A DNA stretch of 64,000 nucleotides from Arenicola marina (GCA_964019135.1 OZ025265.1:25209143-25273142); one strand, 5' to 3'; positions 22,918 through 34,186 are shown, counted from the stretch's first letter. Numbers and translations are program-made. Notes: generated by a model from the letters alone, not told the origin.

Positions 22918-23289
22918 TCATCAACATTTTCGATGTACTAGCTTATTGCAATATTACATTAGCTACCCAGTTATATCTAACGCAACATCGTCTACCACAT
23001 CTTACGGGATATGTAATCGTATTCTATCCCACAGTTATACGTAACGCACTATGAGGAATATTTTGGCGCTTCGTGCCAATAATGACCTCAAATCTTTTGG
23101 AAAATTATTGGTCGTAAGTTGAACCCGGGAAAACGCATTATTTCGATAATTTATATTATAGGTATTTGGGCAAAAGGTGACACACGTTATTATTTTGAAT
23201 GAAAGCATGAAACGCATTTTAATCACATGACCTAAAAGTGACCTCTTAAATAAACGCTGGGCACAATTAGTTATACTGGATTTTTCACA

Positions 23290-23473
23290 ACTGTCCCAGG
23301 AAGACTTTTGTATGCAGTCACCATATGCAGTGGAACCGTGACTGTCTTTGAGACACGTGATCCCCCCCCCCTCCCCCCTCCTGCCACGCCTCGGATGGCC
23401 TAAATTTTGCGTTGACAAACGGCATTCTCTCAGGGTGTCCGGATCCCTCCCCCACCCCCTGGATCCGCCCATG
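23290..23473 (-). mobile_element. MITE family 1 variant, partial
   Basis: Read on the minus strand it starts with CATGGGCGGATCCAGG and carries the CAAAATTTAGGCCAT word found in the copy at 12742-12935. The other end is not recognisable. C tracts lie inside. Confidence 0.45.
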
Positions 23474-24019
23474 TCTGCGTATTGTGGTCAACAATCATTT
23501 CGCTTTCAATAGATAATTTGACGGATTATATATGAGACACAAATACGATTGAATTACTCAAAAGTGCAAAGGCGAAAGTTTGATTACGTCTTTTGACAGC
23601 TGATATAATAATTTCACACTAAATAATGCGGACTATATAATACGTGCTCAATTTCTGGGAAGGAGTGGAAAGGCAATCCCTGCAATACGGAGGTAAGTAA
23701 CTGTTTAACGTGCAGAACTTGTCCGGCAAGTATACTTTCGCCTTGACGTGTGTACGACATTTTATGTCGATCAAGTTGGTCGCGCAAAACTGCAAACAAG
23801 GGCAAAGTTTAAGTGGAGCTACTTGTCACATGGCCTCCTGGGTCTGCATGACCTTGGGGCCTCGAACAAGGACATAGCGGAGTTTGCCACGTGGTATGCG
23901 CGCAGATGACTCCAAAAGGCCGAGGTCTGTGACGAGGCCGAGAAGGGCGATACCAGCGCGTCGATCGCCGACCTCCTTGGTGCGTCCAAATCTTGCTATC
24001 GATTAGTGGCCCACTTTAA

Positions 24020-24337
24020 AGTTACTATTACAACAAAAAGTAAACATTCATTGTGATCCAAATCTGGCGGAGAAAAAACGTGTGTACAGTGACGTTGATG
24101 TGCTGGTGACGTAACACGCATGAAGTAATCTCCGCCAGGGCGATCGCCAACGACTAACTTTCCGGAAGTCACTGGTACCAACCATATATATACTAGACGT
24201 TATTGGCCAGGATTCGCGACTGGCAGCGCCTCCTTGAGGCAGAGTGTTATACAGTGTTTACAGCTGTTCCAACAGCCGCGGCGCCTCCCGTGATCTGACG
24301 GAACACCCCCGCCGCAAAATTTGTTGAAATAGTAACT
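24020..24337. mobile_element. TTAA-flanked MITE inside the pseudogene
   Basis: Terminal inverted repeats AGTTACTATTACAACA and TTGTTGAAATAGTAACT bound a 318-bp non-coding body. TTAA lies directly outside both ends (24016-24019 and 24338-24341). TTAA duplications are made by piggyBac, Kolobok and some Sola transposases, and the ends do not decide between them. The pseudogene homology resumes at once on both sides, which confirms the borders. Confidence 0.8.
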
Positions 24338-24561
24338 TTAAGCATTTGCTGGAGAGTCAGTACAGCGGAGACGCGGAGATGCGTTGGGGGAGAGTTCTCG
24401 ACGTTGTCTGACGGAATGATGGGCTCTGCGTTCCATGGTGTTATCCACTTGGGCTACGGGCTGGTCTCTCTGGATGTGATTGGCTGGTGTGTGAAGCTCT
24501 AGCTTTCATGCGCTACATCCAGTTGCCGTTAAAGCTTTCCCCGGCAGCATGGAAAGAATGG

Positions 24562-25045
24562 ACAAATTGTATTACAGTTTGGAAACAGAAGAGTCAATGT
24601 ATTGCACGCGTGTATTCGCATGAACTGCAGCTCACTGAACTTTCACTTGTTTAACATGAATCTTGTAGACAGCCCGAGTTGTCGCTGCGGAGCCGAGAAC
24701 GAGGACAGTGTTCATTTTTTCCTCCGGTGCCCAATCTATACGAATTTTAGAGATATTTTATTTCGCAAAATCCATGTTCTATCTTCAGTGTCAATTGGCA
24801 CCATTCTCTTTGGTAATCCGTCTCTATCAATTGACGAAAACCGTTGTATATTTCAAGCAGTTCACGACTTTATTACAGTGTTATGCCTGAATGTACTAAT
24901 TATGGAATTTCTACTACATCGTGATGTATGCAACTGTTATGTATATATGTATAAATGAGCAATTGATTCAAGTTCAGCAAGAGGAATTCACAAAGGCAGT
25001 GTGCCTGTTTTCCAATTGCCAATAAAATATGTTTAAACTAAACTA
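24562..25045 (+). mobile_element. 5'-truncated LINE, 3' end only
   Basis: The 9-bp target duplication AAAGAATGG flanks the insert (24553-24561 and 25046-25054). The insert encodes on the + strand the C-terminal tail typical of non-LTR retrotransposon proteins, with a CRCGAENEDSVHFFLRCP stretch (a CCHC-type cysteine-histidine motif after the reverse transcriptase) within the frame 24602-24958. It ends in an A/T-rich tail with repeated AAACTA. The 484-bp length and the target duplication fit a truncated target-primed reverse transcription event. The clade cannot be fixed from this tail. Confidence 0.85.
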
Positions 25046-25789
25046 AAAGAATGGGCAAAGGCGACATGGATTTGTTGGACGTGCTGAATGCGGTTGAGGC
25101 GGACAGAAAACTTCGTGGTTTTATGGATGCGGAGGAATCGAATCTGACCGGGGTGCCATACAGGGCTAATTTGGTCGGAATATGGTTATATCGTTTCGTT
25201 ACAAGTGTGATTTTCACGCTCGATACGTCGATAAGATCAAGTTTTTCAACCCTGAGTCAATCCTAGATTCAACTCAACTGTTAGATTCGGCCATGGTGAC
25301 ATTCGCCCTGGGGGCTCGACGCAACGATTTCTTCCTGCTGCACTGCGTCACGGGAGCTTGGGGCATGGGCATGAGGAAAGTTTTACCGTTGCTAAGCAAT
25401 GATGACGTCATAAAGGCGGTGCGTGTTTTCCTTTGTTGTGTCTTCTGTGTATACCTATGTCAAGGAGCACCGCGCCTGGACCGGGAAAGGCTGAAGAACT
25501 CGACTGACATCGACAACCTGAGCTGGGAACAACTTGTGACCGACACTTCGGCTTTCCGTGGAGTGCAGTTTGACGACGGAAGATCGGAGCAAGAACATGT
25601 CTACAAACTGGTCAGAGTTTGTCAAGAAATGCGCAAGATAAATACCGGCCCAAGGATGGAACATGTCTATAGGAGGTCTACTCACTCAGTCATAAGGCAC
25701 CCCTTGGCAATTAGAACATGGATTCTGATTAAACAGGTTATGACGGGGAATAGAGGTGTGTGTAGGGGAGGGGGGGGGGGGGGGGTGAA

Positions 25790-25910
25790 CGTGGGGGGGT
25801 TGTGTACTATTTTTTGGTCCCAGGCCCAAATGGACGCCGAACGTTCACTTCCCGAGCTGACGGGTTTCGATCCGCCCCTCCACCCGGCGCCAAGCGTCTT
25901 TCAAAGTATC
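25790..25910 (-). mobile_element. SINE family C, degenerate copy
   Basis: The + strand word GGTCCCAGGCCCAAATGGAC and the following GACGGGTTTCGATCCGCCC match the copy at 62150-62345 in order. On the minus strand GGATCGAAACCCG is the B-box region of a tRNA-like head. A G tract (about 25770-25785) precedes it. Confidence 0.5.
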
Positions 25911-26825
25911 GTTCTAGTTAAATAACCCTACAGCGCGTACCTTGAAGCAAAACTGCACAATTATCACGAAGTTGTACACGCAAATATGTCAGATGAAGTT
26001 GAGTTGTCGTCGGTGACAAAAACGAGCGCCAGTCAAATCGGCGATACCATACTTGCCTACCCGTACTTACCCCCTCACCATTGCCACCAGCCCCCCCCCC
26101 CCCTCCCCTCCCCACCCTTCTCAACACTCGCGCCCCGCCCCCTTTTCGTCCACGTGCGTTTGTTGTTGTTATCATACGGGTATTGCTGCTCACAAACAAG
26201 CATGTGCCACAACCCGTTTGCTTCGCCTTGTCGCCGATAGGGGTATCGCCTCGCGACCCCGTCTCCGCCTTTCACTAGCGTATACCGTGTCGCTGGCAAG
26301 CTGGTCGCCTGTATTAAATAGCTGTAGTGGTAGTAGTAGTTGTGCACGGCAGCCTGTTGTCGTGGGATTACCTGCGATGTGGGCAGACTCCATGGCATTC
26401 CCTCACCGACGGACTTGTCGCAAGGCCCTTCATTGTTACAACACGGTCATCGGGCGACTGATGACGGACCAACTTCCTCCTCCTGCTTGACTAGTAATTT
26501 TCGGAATATAATGTCTGTGTGGATCGCTATCGTATCGTAAGGTAAGGCCAGTTCACTATGTAACAAGTCTTTTCTTCTGCCTCGTTGGCGCCAATTCCTC
26601 CATTTGTAGTTTCTCCATATCAGAGCGATTGTTTCAGCATAGCTCACGTAAGACTTTAACCATTAACCACAATAATCGATTTCGTGAGCTCCAGCAAGCA
26701 AGATCCTGGCAGCGTGAACCATTGCTTTCGCATAGCTCACGTATTACTCACACAGAACATACACAATAGCAATCGACAGGGTGATATGGACCCTTCGATC
26801 CTCCATTTCTCAATAAGCCATTAGT
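25911..26825. other. Non-coding stretch
   Basis: No gene is recognised. A C tract lies at about 26091-26103. The word CATAGCTCACGTA occurs near 26638 and 26734 and again near 26998, listed as a repeat. Frames across 25986-26490 are proline-rich and follow composition. Confidence 0.35.
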
Positions 26826-27022
26826 CCTGCCGGCTCAGTTTATAAACAGGCTGAGCTTAGACCAACGGGTCGTAGGTTCGAATCCTGACACCTTCTTTGT
26901 GCCTGTTTCATTCAACACTGTATATTCGGCTCGGGAGTGGTCATGTCTTGAAACACCTGACATTTGATTTTAACTACAGCAAGATTATATGAATTCATAG
27001 CTCACGTATTACTCACGAGTGA
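26634..27022 (+). repeat. Recurrent CATAGCTCACGTA motif
   Basis: CATAGCTCACGTA occurs near 26638, 26734 and 26998, the last two continuing TTACTCAC. A near match lies at 34843 (CATAGGTCACGTATTAC), just outside a MITE. Spacing is irregular, so this is a dispersed short repeat rather than a clean tandem array. Confidence 0.4.
26826..26975 (+). mobile_element. tRNA-derived SINE, another head type
   Basis: A tRNA-like head (CCGGCTCAGTTTATAAACAG) is followed by a perfect B-box (GGTTCGAATCC, about 26875-26885) and then a body with TGCCTGTTTCATTCA. The body partly resembles family B (CATGTTTCATTCCTTCA at about 18973). No clear tail is visible. Confidence 0.5.
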
Positions 27023-27209
27023 TTCACGATTGTGCCCATGCCGGGATTAATTCCACTACAATACATGTATCGCTCAGCTCCCAGCTAAATTCGTTAACAA
27101 TATTAATTCAGTCATTTACCGGATCAACCGTCTAGATTAGTTCATTAACTACGATGATTTAAGTCCATATTCAAGTTAATATACTGAAGAGAATTGACTA
27201 TGTATGTAT

Positions 27210-27448
27210 ATAAGGGGTCTAAAAGGGGTGGAGGCGGGGTAGTGGCGGGGGGGTCTATTGTTCAGTATCTATTTTTCCAAATTCTCAGTGTCGAATATCA
27301 CCAATTGTTTACCACGTTCCGTGTCGATTTTTCTAAAATGCCGCTGTTTGAGTCGTCGCAATTTTAGTTTCTGGGGGTCAATGTCGAATGTCTATTTTGC
27401 AAATATGCCTGTGTCACGTGTCGCCATTTACTCTCTCCAGACCCGTTG
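27210..27448. mobile_element. MITE family 2 (CGACAC-motif element)
   Basis: The ends AAGGGGTCTAAAAGGGG and CTCTCCAGACCCGTTG form imperfect inverted repeats. The interior carries many short words such as GTGTCGA, AATGTCGAAT, ATATGCCTGTGTCACG and GTGTCGCCATTTA. It is related in opposite orientation to 29793-30032, which reads AAATGGCGACACGTGACACA near its left end. Confidence 0.6.
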
Positions 27449-28196
27449 TATATTAGCGAACACGTGCCTCATCCACCTACCCAGCGACACGTGAACTGGT
27501 GTGATGCACTCAGTGAGGTTTGCATCAATTCCACTGTTATTGTGTCTCGTACAGTGAACGATCCGTACCCAGTCGCCGGTACCCCTCCAAACACCCCTCT
27601 AAAAACCTCTGCAGCACCGCCCCCCACCCCCCGCACACACACATCAGGTTGCCACCCCCCACCCCCCGTCCCGCACACCCCAACCCACCCAGGCATCAAG
27701 TCAGGCCCGTGACATCTCAAGCGAGAAAGACGCCGCCTCTGAAATTGGCCAGAAATGTACCTCTAGAAAGGCAGGCAAGTGTGACATGCATTCGGGGCTG
27801 ATATATATATATATATATATATGTGTATGTGAGAGGGGAGGCAGAGAAACAGCGAAATTAGATTTCTGTGGAGGTTGGGGGTGGCGGAGAGGGGGGCGGG
27901 GGCATTGACCGTAGGGGTCCAAATAGCATGGCAACGCGTTTTAATGTGGGGATGCAACGAATTCGGAATATGTTAATCGGTTGTGGTAAATGGGCATGAG
28001 AGCTCTTAGGCAGGGAGGTGGGGGTGGAGTTGAAATGGGGGTGGGGTGTGTGTGTGTGTGTGGGGGGGGGGGGGGGTGATATGACGGGGCCGAAGTCGAC
28101 CCGCTCTAGTGAACGAACTCCATTTGTATAGACATGGACCATGGAAAATGCCATCTCATAATTAACTTCTTGGATCTTGTAATTTCGTCCCGGTTG
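27449..28196. other. Non-coding stretch with simple repeats
   Basis: No gene is recognised. It holds C-rich sequence (27590-27690), a TA repeat (about 27801-27821), a GT repeat (about 28046-28060) and a G tract (about 28061-28076). Confidence 0.4.
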
Positions 28197-28457
28197 CTTG
28201 GTTGGTTGGTTATTCAGGACGCTTTAAACACTTTTGGTCATATCGCGTCAATGGGAGAAGGAGGGGAGAGTGGAGCCATGTCTCCGGGGGTAACCTCCTA
28301 CTCTTTACGAAGAAAGACATGGGATCTTTATCATGCGACCACACAGACATGGCCACGGCAGGGCTCGAACCACCGACCCACGTGCCGTTAGGCTCTCAGG
28401 TGGCCAGAGCACTCAAGGCGAGCGCTCTAGCCCACTGAACTATCGCGCCGGCCCCCC
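28197..28457 (-). mobile_element. SINE family A, full-length copy
   Basis: On the minus strand the head reads GCGCGATAGTTCAGTGGGC, then a B-box GGTTCGAGCC, then the core with GACATGGCTCCACTC, and ends with the AACC-type tail (GGTTGGTTGGTT on the + strand). It aligns along its full length with 2203-2452 by eye. Confidence 0.75.
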
Positions 28458-29792
28458 GTCCCGATCGAATTCTCTGTTCCCGTCCCTTGTGATGAGGGGG
28501 CCGTGATCAGACAGGCCGGCCACAACCCAGACAGAGATACACAGGACGCGATCAACGGAACACTGACAAAAATAGAGTATAAATATACAAAGTGTTAAAA
28601 AATACGCAAAATATAGGAATATTCAGAAACACTGAATGATTCAGGAAAACGTTGAACGATGTTGCTACGGGGAAAGCTCTAGTATGTCACCGCCAGGCCA
28701 GCTTAGGCGGCCAGTGCTTGGATCGAGCCCCATCCGTGAAAATGTGACGGTTGGTGTAGGATAATACTCCTATGCCTATCTTCGCCAAGGGTGGCTAGTT
28801 ACTCCTAGCGACATGGCACATTTCGACCTTGACGCTTCCTAATGTCGCGATATAACCCACAGAGGTTAATGTGTCGTAGTGGAGTTATCAAGGTTTTCCA
28901 TCGCGTATTGTAAAATAACACCCCGCCAATTAAGAGTTTGTGGACCATACATTTTACACTGCACCCTCCCCCTCCCCCCCACTCGACCCCGCCCCCCCCC
29001 CCCACCCTCCACCTCCCCAAACCCCACCTCCCTTTCATTCGCAATATTCAATCCCTCTATTCATATAACTTATGTCATTATTTATGTTGGTGGTTGTGTC
29101 CAACCTGTCTGTCTGACCCACAGCACGCCGCTTCACTGACCTCGCACTGCAATATATAACACCGTTGTTTCCAATCACAGCCGGGCCCATTATGTTGCAC
29201 AGGTCAAGGGATTTAGGCACATTGGCACATTTCATGCCGTGTTTCTCGACCTGTTGAAGCCAGTTGTTGAAATCTGAGTGATGTAGACAATCAGAGCAGT
29301 TACCATTGTCAAGTACTCGTGCAATAACCACCCGTATTGGAAGTCAGATCTCTGGCGAATACCGCATGGCCGATCCTATCCTTCAGTGAATATCAGCCCT
29401 ATATATTATGAACGTTCTGTAAGCTACTGGTGGTATATAGAACCATGATGACATACGGGCATCCAGGTACATATGTAACTCAGTAGGTAGCGCAGTGATT
29501 CGTTGTGACACGTTTCGGAACTACTTCCCTCTAACTGTTTATTTTGACGTCTTTTCTCTGACGTCATCTAAAAGATGTGTTCGCTTGGGCAGGAGTATGG
29601 CAAGCCAGTAGTATCATATTGTCTTCAGTACTAACATTTCTCACTTAATATATGATATATATATCGGTATATGCCAGGCTTCTACTCGGAGAAACCGGTG
29701 CACCGAATGATAATTCTGTTCCAGTAAACTGCGTTTCGTGACAGGAAACGTTGTTTTTAAATGTCGAAACAATGGCTTGCCAGTGACCTACT
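28458..29792. other. Non-coding stretch
   Basis: No gene is recognised. A weak tRNA-like fragment (GGATCGAGCCCC near 28720) and a partial A-box-like word (TAACTCAGTAGGTAGCGCAG near 29477) may be SINE debris. C-rich tracts lie at 28970-29030. Confidence 0.35.
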
Positions 29793-30032
29793 AGGGGTCA
29801 GGAAGGGGTAAATGGCGACACGTGACACAGGCATATGTGAAAAATCGACATTCGACATTGACTTCCTTATTCCGACACTGAGGATCTGAAAATCGGCATG
29901 GACCCATATTTTTGAAAACAAGACACTGAGTTTAAACAAAAGCGACGTGGAACATCGTCAAAAAATCAACAGTTGACACTGACAATTTTGAAATATCGAC
30001 ACTGGACATTGAACTTCCCCTTCCGGACTCCT
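29793..30032. mobile_element. MITE family 2 (CGACAC-motif element), full copy
   Basis: The ends AGGGGTCAGGAAGGGG and CCCCTTCCGGACTCCT are imperfect inverted repeats. The 240-bp interior is built of recurring short words (CGACAC, AAAATCGACA, GACACTGA). It is a non-coding family with copies at 8745-8905 and 27210-27448. No target duplication is obvious. Confidence 0.6.
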
Positions 30033-30590
30033 CTTACTGGGTCAATGGCGCCGCGCCACCGTGTGGTGGAGATTGAGGCCGCCGTAGTTGACTTTGTATC
30101 ACTCCGCGACGTCTTGCTCCGATGGTTGGCTAACGGAGTGACGTGCAGCAGTTCGTGTCTCATTTTGCCAATGTTTTGTCTCGCGCAGGATAAAGAAATC
30201 TAATGTTGGTGCTACTCGAAAGATCTAGTGGTCTGCGGTATCTAGTATATTCTGCCAGACACATGCAGCCATCAAGCCCCGGCAGTACAAACAGTACATT
30301 ATCCTAGTCTAAAGTTAAAAAGACATACAATGATTTCCCCCCAATTGAGCAAGTTTCGCATTATATGCTGCAACGAACATGAACATTCACATCACATGTA
30401 ATGTATTGGTAAATATGGCATACATGATTCTTTCTTTGAGAGCTGGTCGTAAGTTGAAATCTACGTGTACTACGTCACAGCTTTGTTTGTAATTCGCAAG
30501 CTTACTGCACACCTTCAGAGAAGCTGAGCAGGCTCCACCCAATTAATGTTACCACAGACCCCAATAGATGCACGTCCATCTTATCCGCTC
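30033..30590. other. Non-coding stretch
   Basis: Nothing assignable is seen apart from AT-rich sequence. Confidence 0.3.
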
Positions 30591-30655
30591 ATCGTATCTT
30601 CCCATGGAACTTTGGGTCTGGTATTATCAGTGTGTGCATCAAAGTGGCATAAAAC
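30591..30655 (+). mobile_element. SINE family B 3' end remnant
   Basis: The stretch ends GTGTGCATCAAAGTGGCATAAAACACC. This aligns with the 3' end of the SINE at 18882-19088 (GTATGTGCACAAAAGTGG, then CCTAAAACACC). The microsatellite begins immediately where the SINE tail should be. Confidence 0.55.
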
Positions 30656-31210
30656 ACCCATCCAGCCAGCCATCCAGCCATCCAGCCATCCAGCCACCCA
30701 GCCATCCATCCAGCCATCCATCCATCCATCCATCCATCCATCCAGCCATCCAGCCACCCACCCACCCATCCATCCATCCATCCATCCATCCCTTCTATCA
30801 CTCCATCCATCTATCCAGCCATCCATCCAGCCATCCATCCAGCCATCCAGCCATCCAGCCATCCAGCCAGCCAGCCATCAAGCCATCCAGTCATCCGTCC
30901 ATCCAACCATCCAACCATCCATCACTCCATCCATCTATCCAGCCATCCATCCAGCCATCCATCCAGCCATCCAGCCATCCATCCAGCCATCCATCCAGCC
31001 ATCCATCCATCCAGCTATCCAGCCAGCCAGCCATCAAGCCATCCAGTCATCCGTCCATCCAACCATCCATCCATCCATCCATCACTCCATCCATCCATCC
31101 ATCCATCCATCACTCCATCCATCTATCCAGCCATCCATCCAGCCATCCATCCAGCCATCCATCCAGCCATCCATCCAGCCATCCATCCAGCCATCCATCC
31201 ATCCATCCAT

Positions 31211-31241
<31 letters not shown>

Positions 31242-31543
31242 TCCGTCCATCCAACCATCCAGCCATCCATCCAGCCAGCCAGCCTGCCAGCCAGCCCGCC
31301 ATCCAGCCATCCATCCATCCATCCATCCATCCATCCATCCATCCAACCATCCAGCCATCCAGCCATCCAGCCATCCAGCCATTCAGCCATCCAGCCATCC
31401 ATCCAGCCATATAACCATTCAGCCATCCATCCATCCATCCATCCATCCATCCAGCCATCCAGCCATCCATCCATCCATCCATCCAGCCAGCCAGCCAGCC
31501 AGCCATCCAGCCATCCAGCCATCCATCCATCCATCCATCCATC
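30656..31543 (+). repeat. (ATCC/AGCC)n microsatellite, about 0.89 kb
   Basis: The array is built almost entirely of the tetramers ATCC and AGCC, with scattered ACCC, AACC and GTCC variants and blocks that recur at longer range (for example near 30880-30925 and 31030-31070). Two + frames and two minus frames stay open through it and encode serine/histidine/proline or tryptophan/glycine repeats. These are not genes. Confidence 0.95.
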
Positions 31544-33986
31544 ATGGGTTGGACCGTATGACGCAAATCATAATGTCAAATAACAAACTCCGAATGCTGT
31601 GCTGAGAAAGCACCAGCTGTAACTTGCTTGAGTCATGTGTAAGCATCATCTGTATCTTACCGGAGCGCCGACACCCACCAATCATATTTTATCAGCAAGG
31701 AAGGGTCTTATTCAACATACCTAAATGCACATCTATAGATCTGGGTGTGTAGAGGCTCGCTGTGAGGCAAACACCAGATGCTCCACAGTGTTTGTCCACA
31801 GTCGGTCTGTCGGTCGACCGGCCATGGGGAATTGGACGACTATGAGGTAATTAAAGTACTGCTTACTTCTTATTTTGTCTTAAACAGTAGCTTCGAGAAA
31901 AAGAGGGAGAGAGAGAGAGTGAGCGGGGAGGGGGGGGGGGGGGGGGGTAGGGGGTATGGGGTAAAGGGTGTGGATGGAGGTAGGGGGTATGAGATACGAG
32001 ATAAGGATGGGGGTGGAGGTGGGAGGTTGATAACATGGCCACCGGGCTCTCCGCCTCGCAGCAGGAGCTCATGGGACCAGGCCCACTCCATTGCACCCAA
32101 CGTTTCGCAATCTCGGATCCGTCACGTGGTTTGGCAAAGAGCGTGGGCACTTTGGGCTTTCGGCCAAATACAATGATGTTAGACGGCAGGAACGGGCGAA
32201 TCGTACCCGGATCACCTATTAACTAATTGCTCAGCTGTTTGTAAGGTCTGTACGTTGGCCTGGCCCGAGACTGCTAGGCAGTCTGTCCCGCCATCTCTAC
32301 ACCAGGGGGCGGTCGTGCCCGGTCACACTGTGAAGGTCATCCGGATATTACTTTCTATGCGGCCACCAGATGGCAGCCCTGTTATTGTCCTACATTGAAA
32401 CCGGAAACCGCGACACCTGTACCGCACCGCCACCGGTGAGTGACTTCCCCGACAATGTGCTGCAGTGACTCTTAGCTACTTTCTGTAGGGCTGACGTGCT
32501 GTGATCTCTTGAACAACGTACGTCCCATAGACCGATCCAAACTCCGACACTAAGCCCCGCCCACGCTTGAGTCCTTTTTCCTCAATCGTGGGTATGAAAT
32601 TGACAATCATAGATAATGGTAGGTACAAGTGAGTCGCGTAGCTGCGGCCCTGTGTCCGGGATAAACCCAACTCTCATACTTCGGAAAATTCTCGATTTGT
32701 TACATATATATCAAGGTGAATTTGGACTACGGTTCGTGCGAGCAACTGCATATGACATTGCTTCTCGTGCGAGATGGGTTGCCATGAATGTGTCTTCATA
32801 CACCGTGTGGCTGACGCCAGGACCGTTTTCATAAGCCCTACTTTGCGCTAAATTGTATTTTTTATTTTTTTATTTTATCGGTTTTGCAATATTAAAATAT
32901 TCCCCCAAGTAGTCCATTGCCTCAATAAGGAAAATGCCAGCATTTTATTAAACATCGTGTTGTGGTTGTGATCACCACCGCAATGACCAAGTAAAGCTCG
33001 GGCGGATGGACAGTGTCTGTGCGAAACTAACGCCATGCTTAGGAATAGCGCCCAAGGTTACCATACAGAGGAAAGAAGAGAATATTGCTTTGCGGCGACG
33101 ACTTAGCTAACAGGAGAATGAAATGAGTACCATTGCACCTCTCAGCGAAATCAACGCATCGCTTGTATGGATGGCCAGTATGTAGCCAGGCAAGGTTTAG
33201 GGCAGGCGCCTGCCAACCCTCCCCCCCCCCCCCCACCCACCCTCTAGTAGGTAGATAGCTCGGATTGTGTGTGGACACAGCCCAGGGGTCTGTGTGTGGG
33301 TTATAGTGGCCAGCCTCCTCTCTCGCTGTCCCCAGGGTGGCACGGACCACACCCCCCCCCCCCCTCGCCCAAGCCCCCAAAGAACGTCTAAGCGACCCTT
33401 ATGCAAGCTGACACCTCTGTATGTAGGAACAGAGGAAATAAAGTAGGCACTATTCCTGTCGCCCTCGACAATAGTTACCGAATCGTCAACCTCGAGATGC
33501 TTGCATTGCATATCTTCTCTCACCCGCCTGCACCCGCCCTCACCCCCTAGCCCTCACAACCTACCCCTCACAACCCACCCCTCACCACTCACCCTCACCC
33601 CTCACACGTCACCCATGGCGTCGCCCACGTCAAAACGCTGAACTAATATTGATGGAGATTGCCCCGTTGACGTTGGTTTGCTCTACACCGTTTGGAACGA
33701 CTTTCACGGTCCTTTCTAGTCCCATATGAGACAGTTGTTGCTCCACACAACAGTCCCATGTCCGCATGTAGAAAATGAGGGTGTAAGATTTGTTTTTGTG
33801 GGCGACTAAGTGTTGTTAACCGCACGATCCATCAAACCCTTGTCATTTTGTACTCTGATACCTAAACTTCATATTTACCACAAAACCCACATGCATATGA
33901 ACTAACAAAGTATCGCATTACTATCAAGTCGGTTGAAATGAGACTTTCTTGTTGTTTATCGCGCCATTTCGTATTTGCTCATTCTT
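31544..33986. other. Non-coding stretch up to the scaffold gap
   Basis: No gene is recognised. It holds a G tract (about 31928-31947), C tracts (about 33221-33234 and 33351-33364), a CCCTCAC-rich stretch (33520-33610) and a pair of CTCF-like motifs listed separately. TTGCGCTAAATTG near 32843 begins an AT-rich part. Confidence 0.35.
32299..32376 (+). promoter_or_regulatory. Two CTCF-like motifs in the same orientation
   Basis: ACACCAGGGGGCGG (32299-32312) matches CCASYAGRKGGCRS at 13 of 14 positions. CCACCAGATGGCAG (32363-32376) matches at all 14. They are 64 bp apart in the same orientation. The CTCF core motif is conserved across bilaterians. Occupancy is inference. Confidence 0.4.
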
Positions 33987-34186
33987 NNNNNNNNNNNNNN
34001 NNNNNNNNNNNNNNNNNNNNNNNNNNNNNNNNNNNNNNNNNNNNNNNNNNNNNNNNNNNNNNNNNNNNNNNNNNNNNNNNNNNNNNNNNNNNNNNNNNNN
34101 NNNNNNNNNNNNNNNNNNNNNNNNNNNNNNNNNNNNNNNNNNNNNNNNNNNNNNNNNNNNNNNNNNNNNNNNNNNNNNNNNNNNNN
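33987..34186. other. Scaffold gap (200 N)
   Basis: There are exactly 200 N, a placeholder length used for gaps of unknown size. Sequence on the right begins directly with an inverted-repeat arm, so the gap may hide more of that palindrome. Confidence 0.98.

Larger units (their letters stand above)
21598..23763. other. Spacer between copy 2 and the pseudogene
   Basis: No gene is recognised. AATAAA motifs lie at 21907 and near 22198. A CRE-like cluster (22887-22917) and a half MITE (about 23290-23473) are listed separately. The rest is unassigned. Confidence 0.35.
23764..25712 (+). pseudogene. Questin oxidase-like pseudogene, copy 3
   Basis: Remnants of all family blocks occur in order: an N-terminal SHGLLGLHDLGAS-type stretch (about 23828), ASIADLLGASKSCYRLVAHF (about 23958-24017), a CDWLVCEAL-type stretch (about 24473-24499), MGKGDMDLLDVLNAVEADR (from 25051), RRNDFFLLHCVTGAW (about 25318-25362) and EQEHVYKLVRVCQEM (from about 25587). 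The order and spacing match copies 1 and 2. It is broken by an in-frame TGA near 23907, by at least two frame changes between 24360 and 24500, by a small deletion before the RRNDFF block, by loss of the normal stop, and by two insertions (24020-24337 and 24562-25045). The ATG at 23764 aligns with the start of copy 1. The C-terminal part (25266-25712) stays open for about 150 codons, so it decayed fairly recently or is still partly transcribed. A functional product is unlikely. Confidence 0.85.

Noticed and set aside
30546-31605. 345-codon + frames and tryptophan/glycine-rich minus frames
   Set aside because: They are translations of an ATCC/AGCC microsatellite, not genes.
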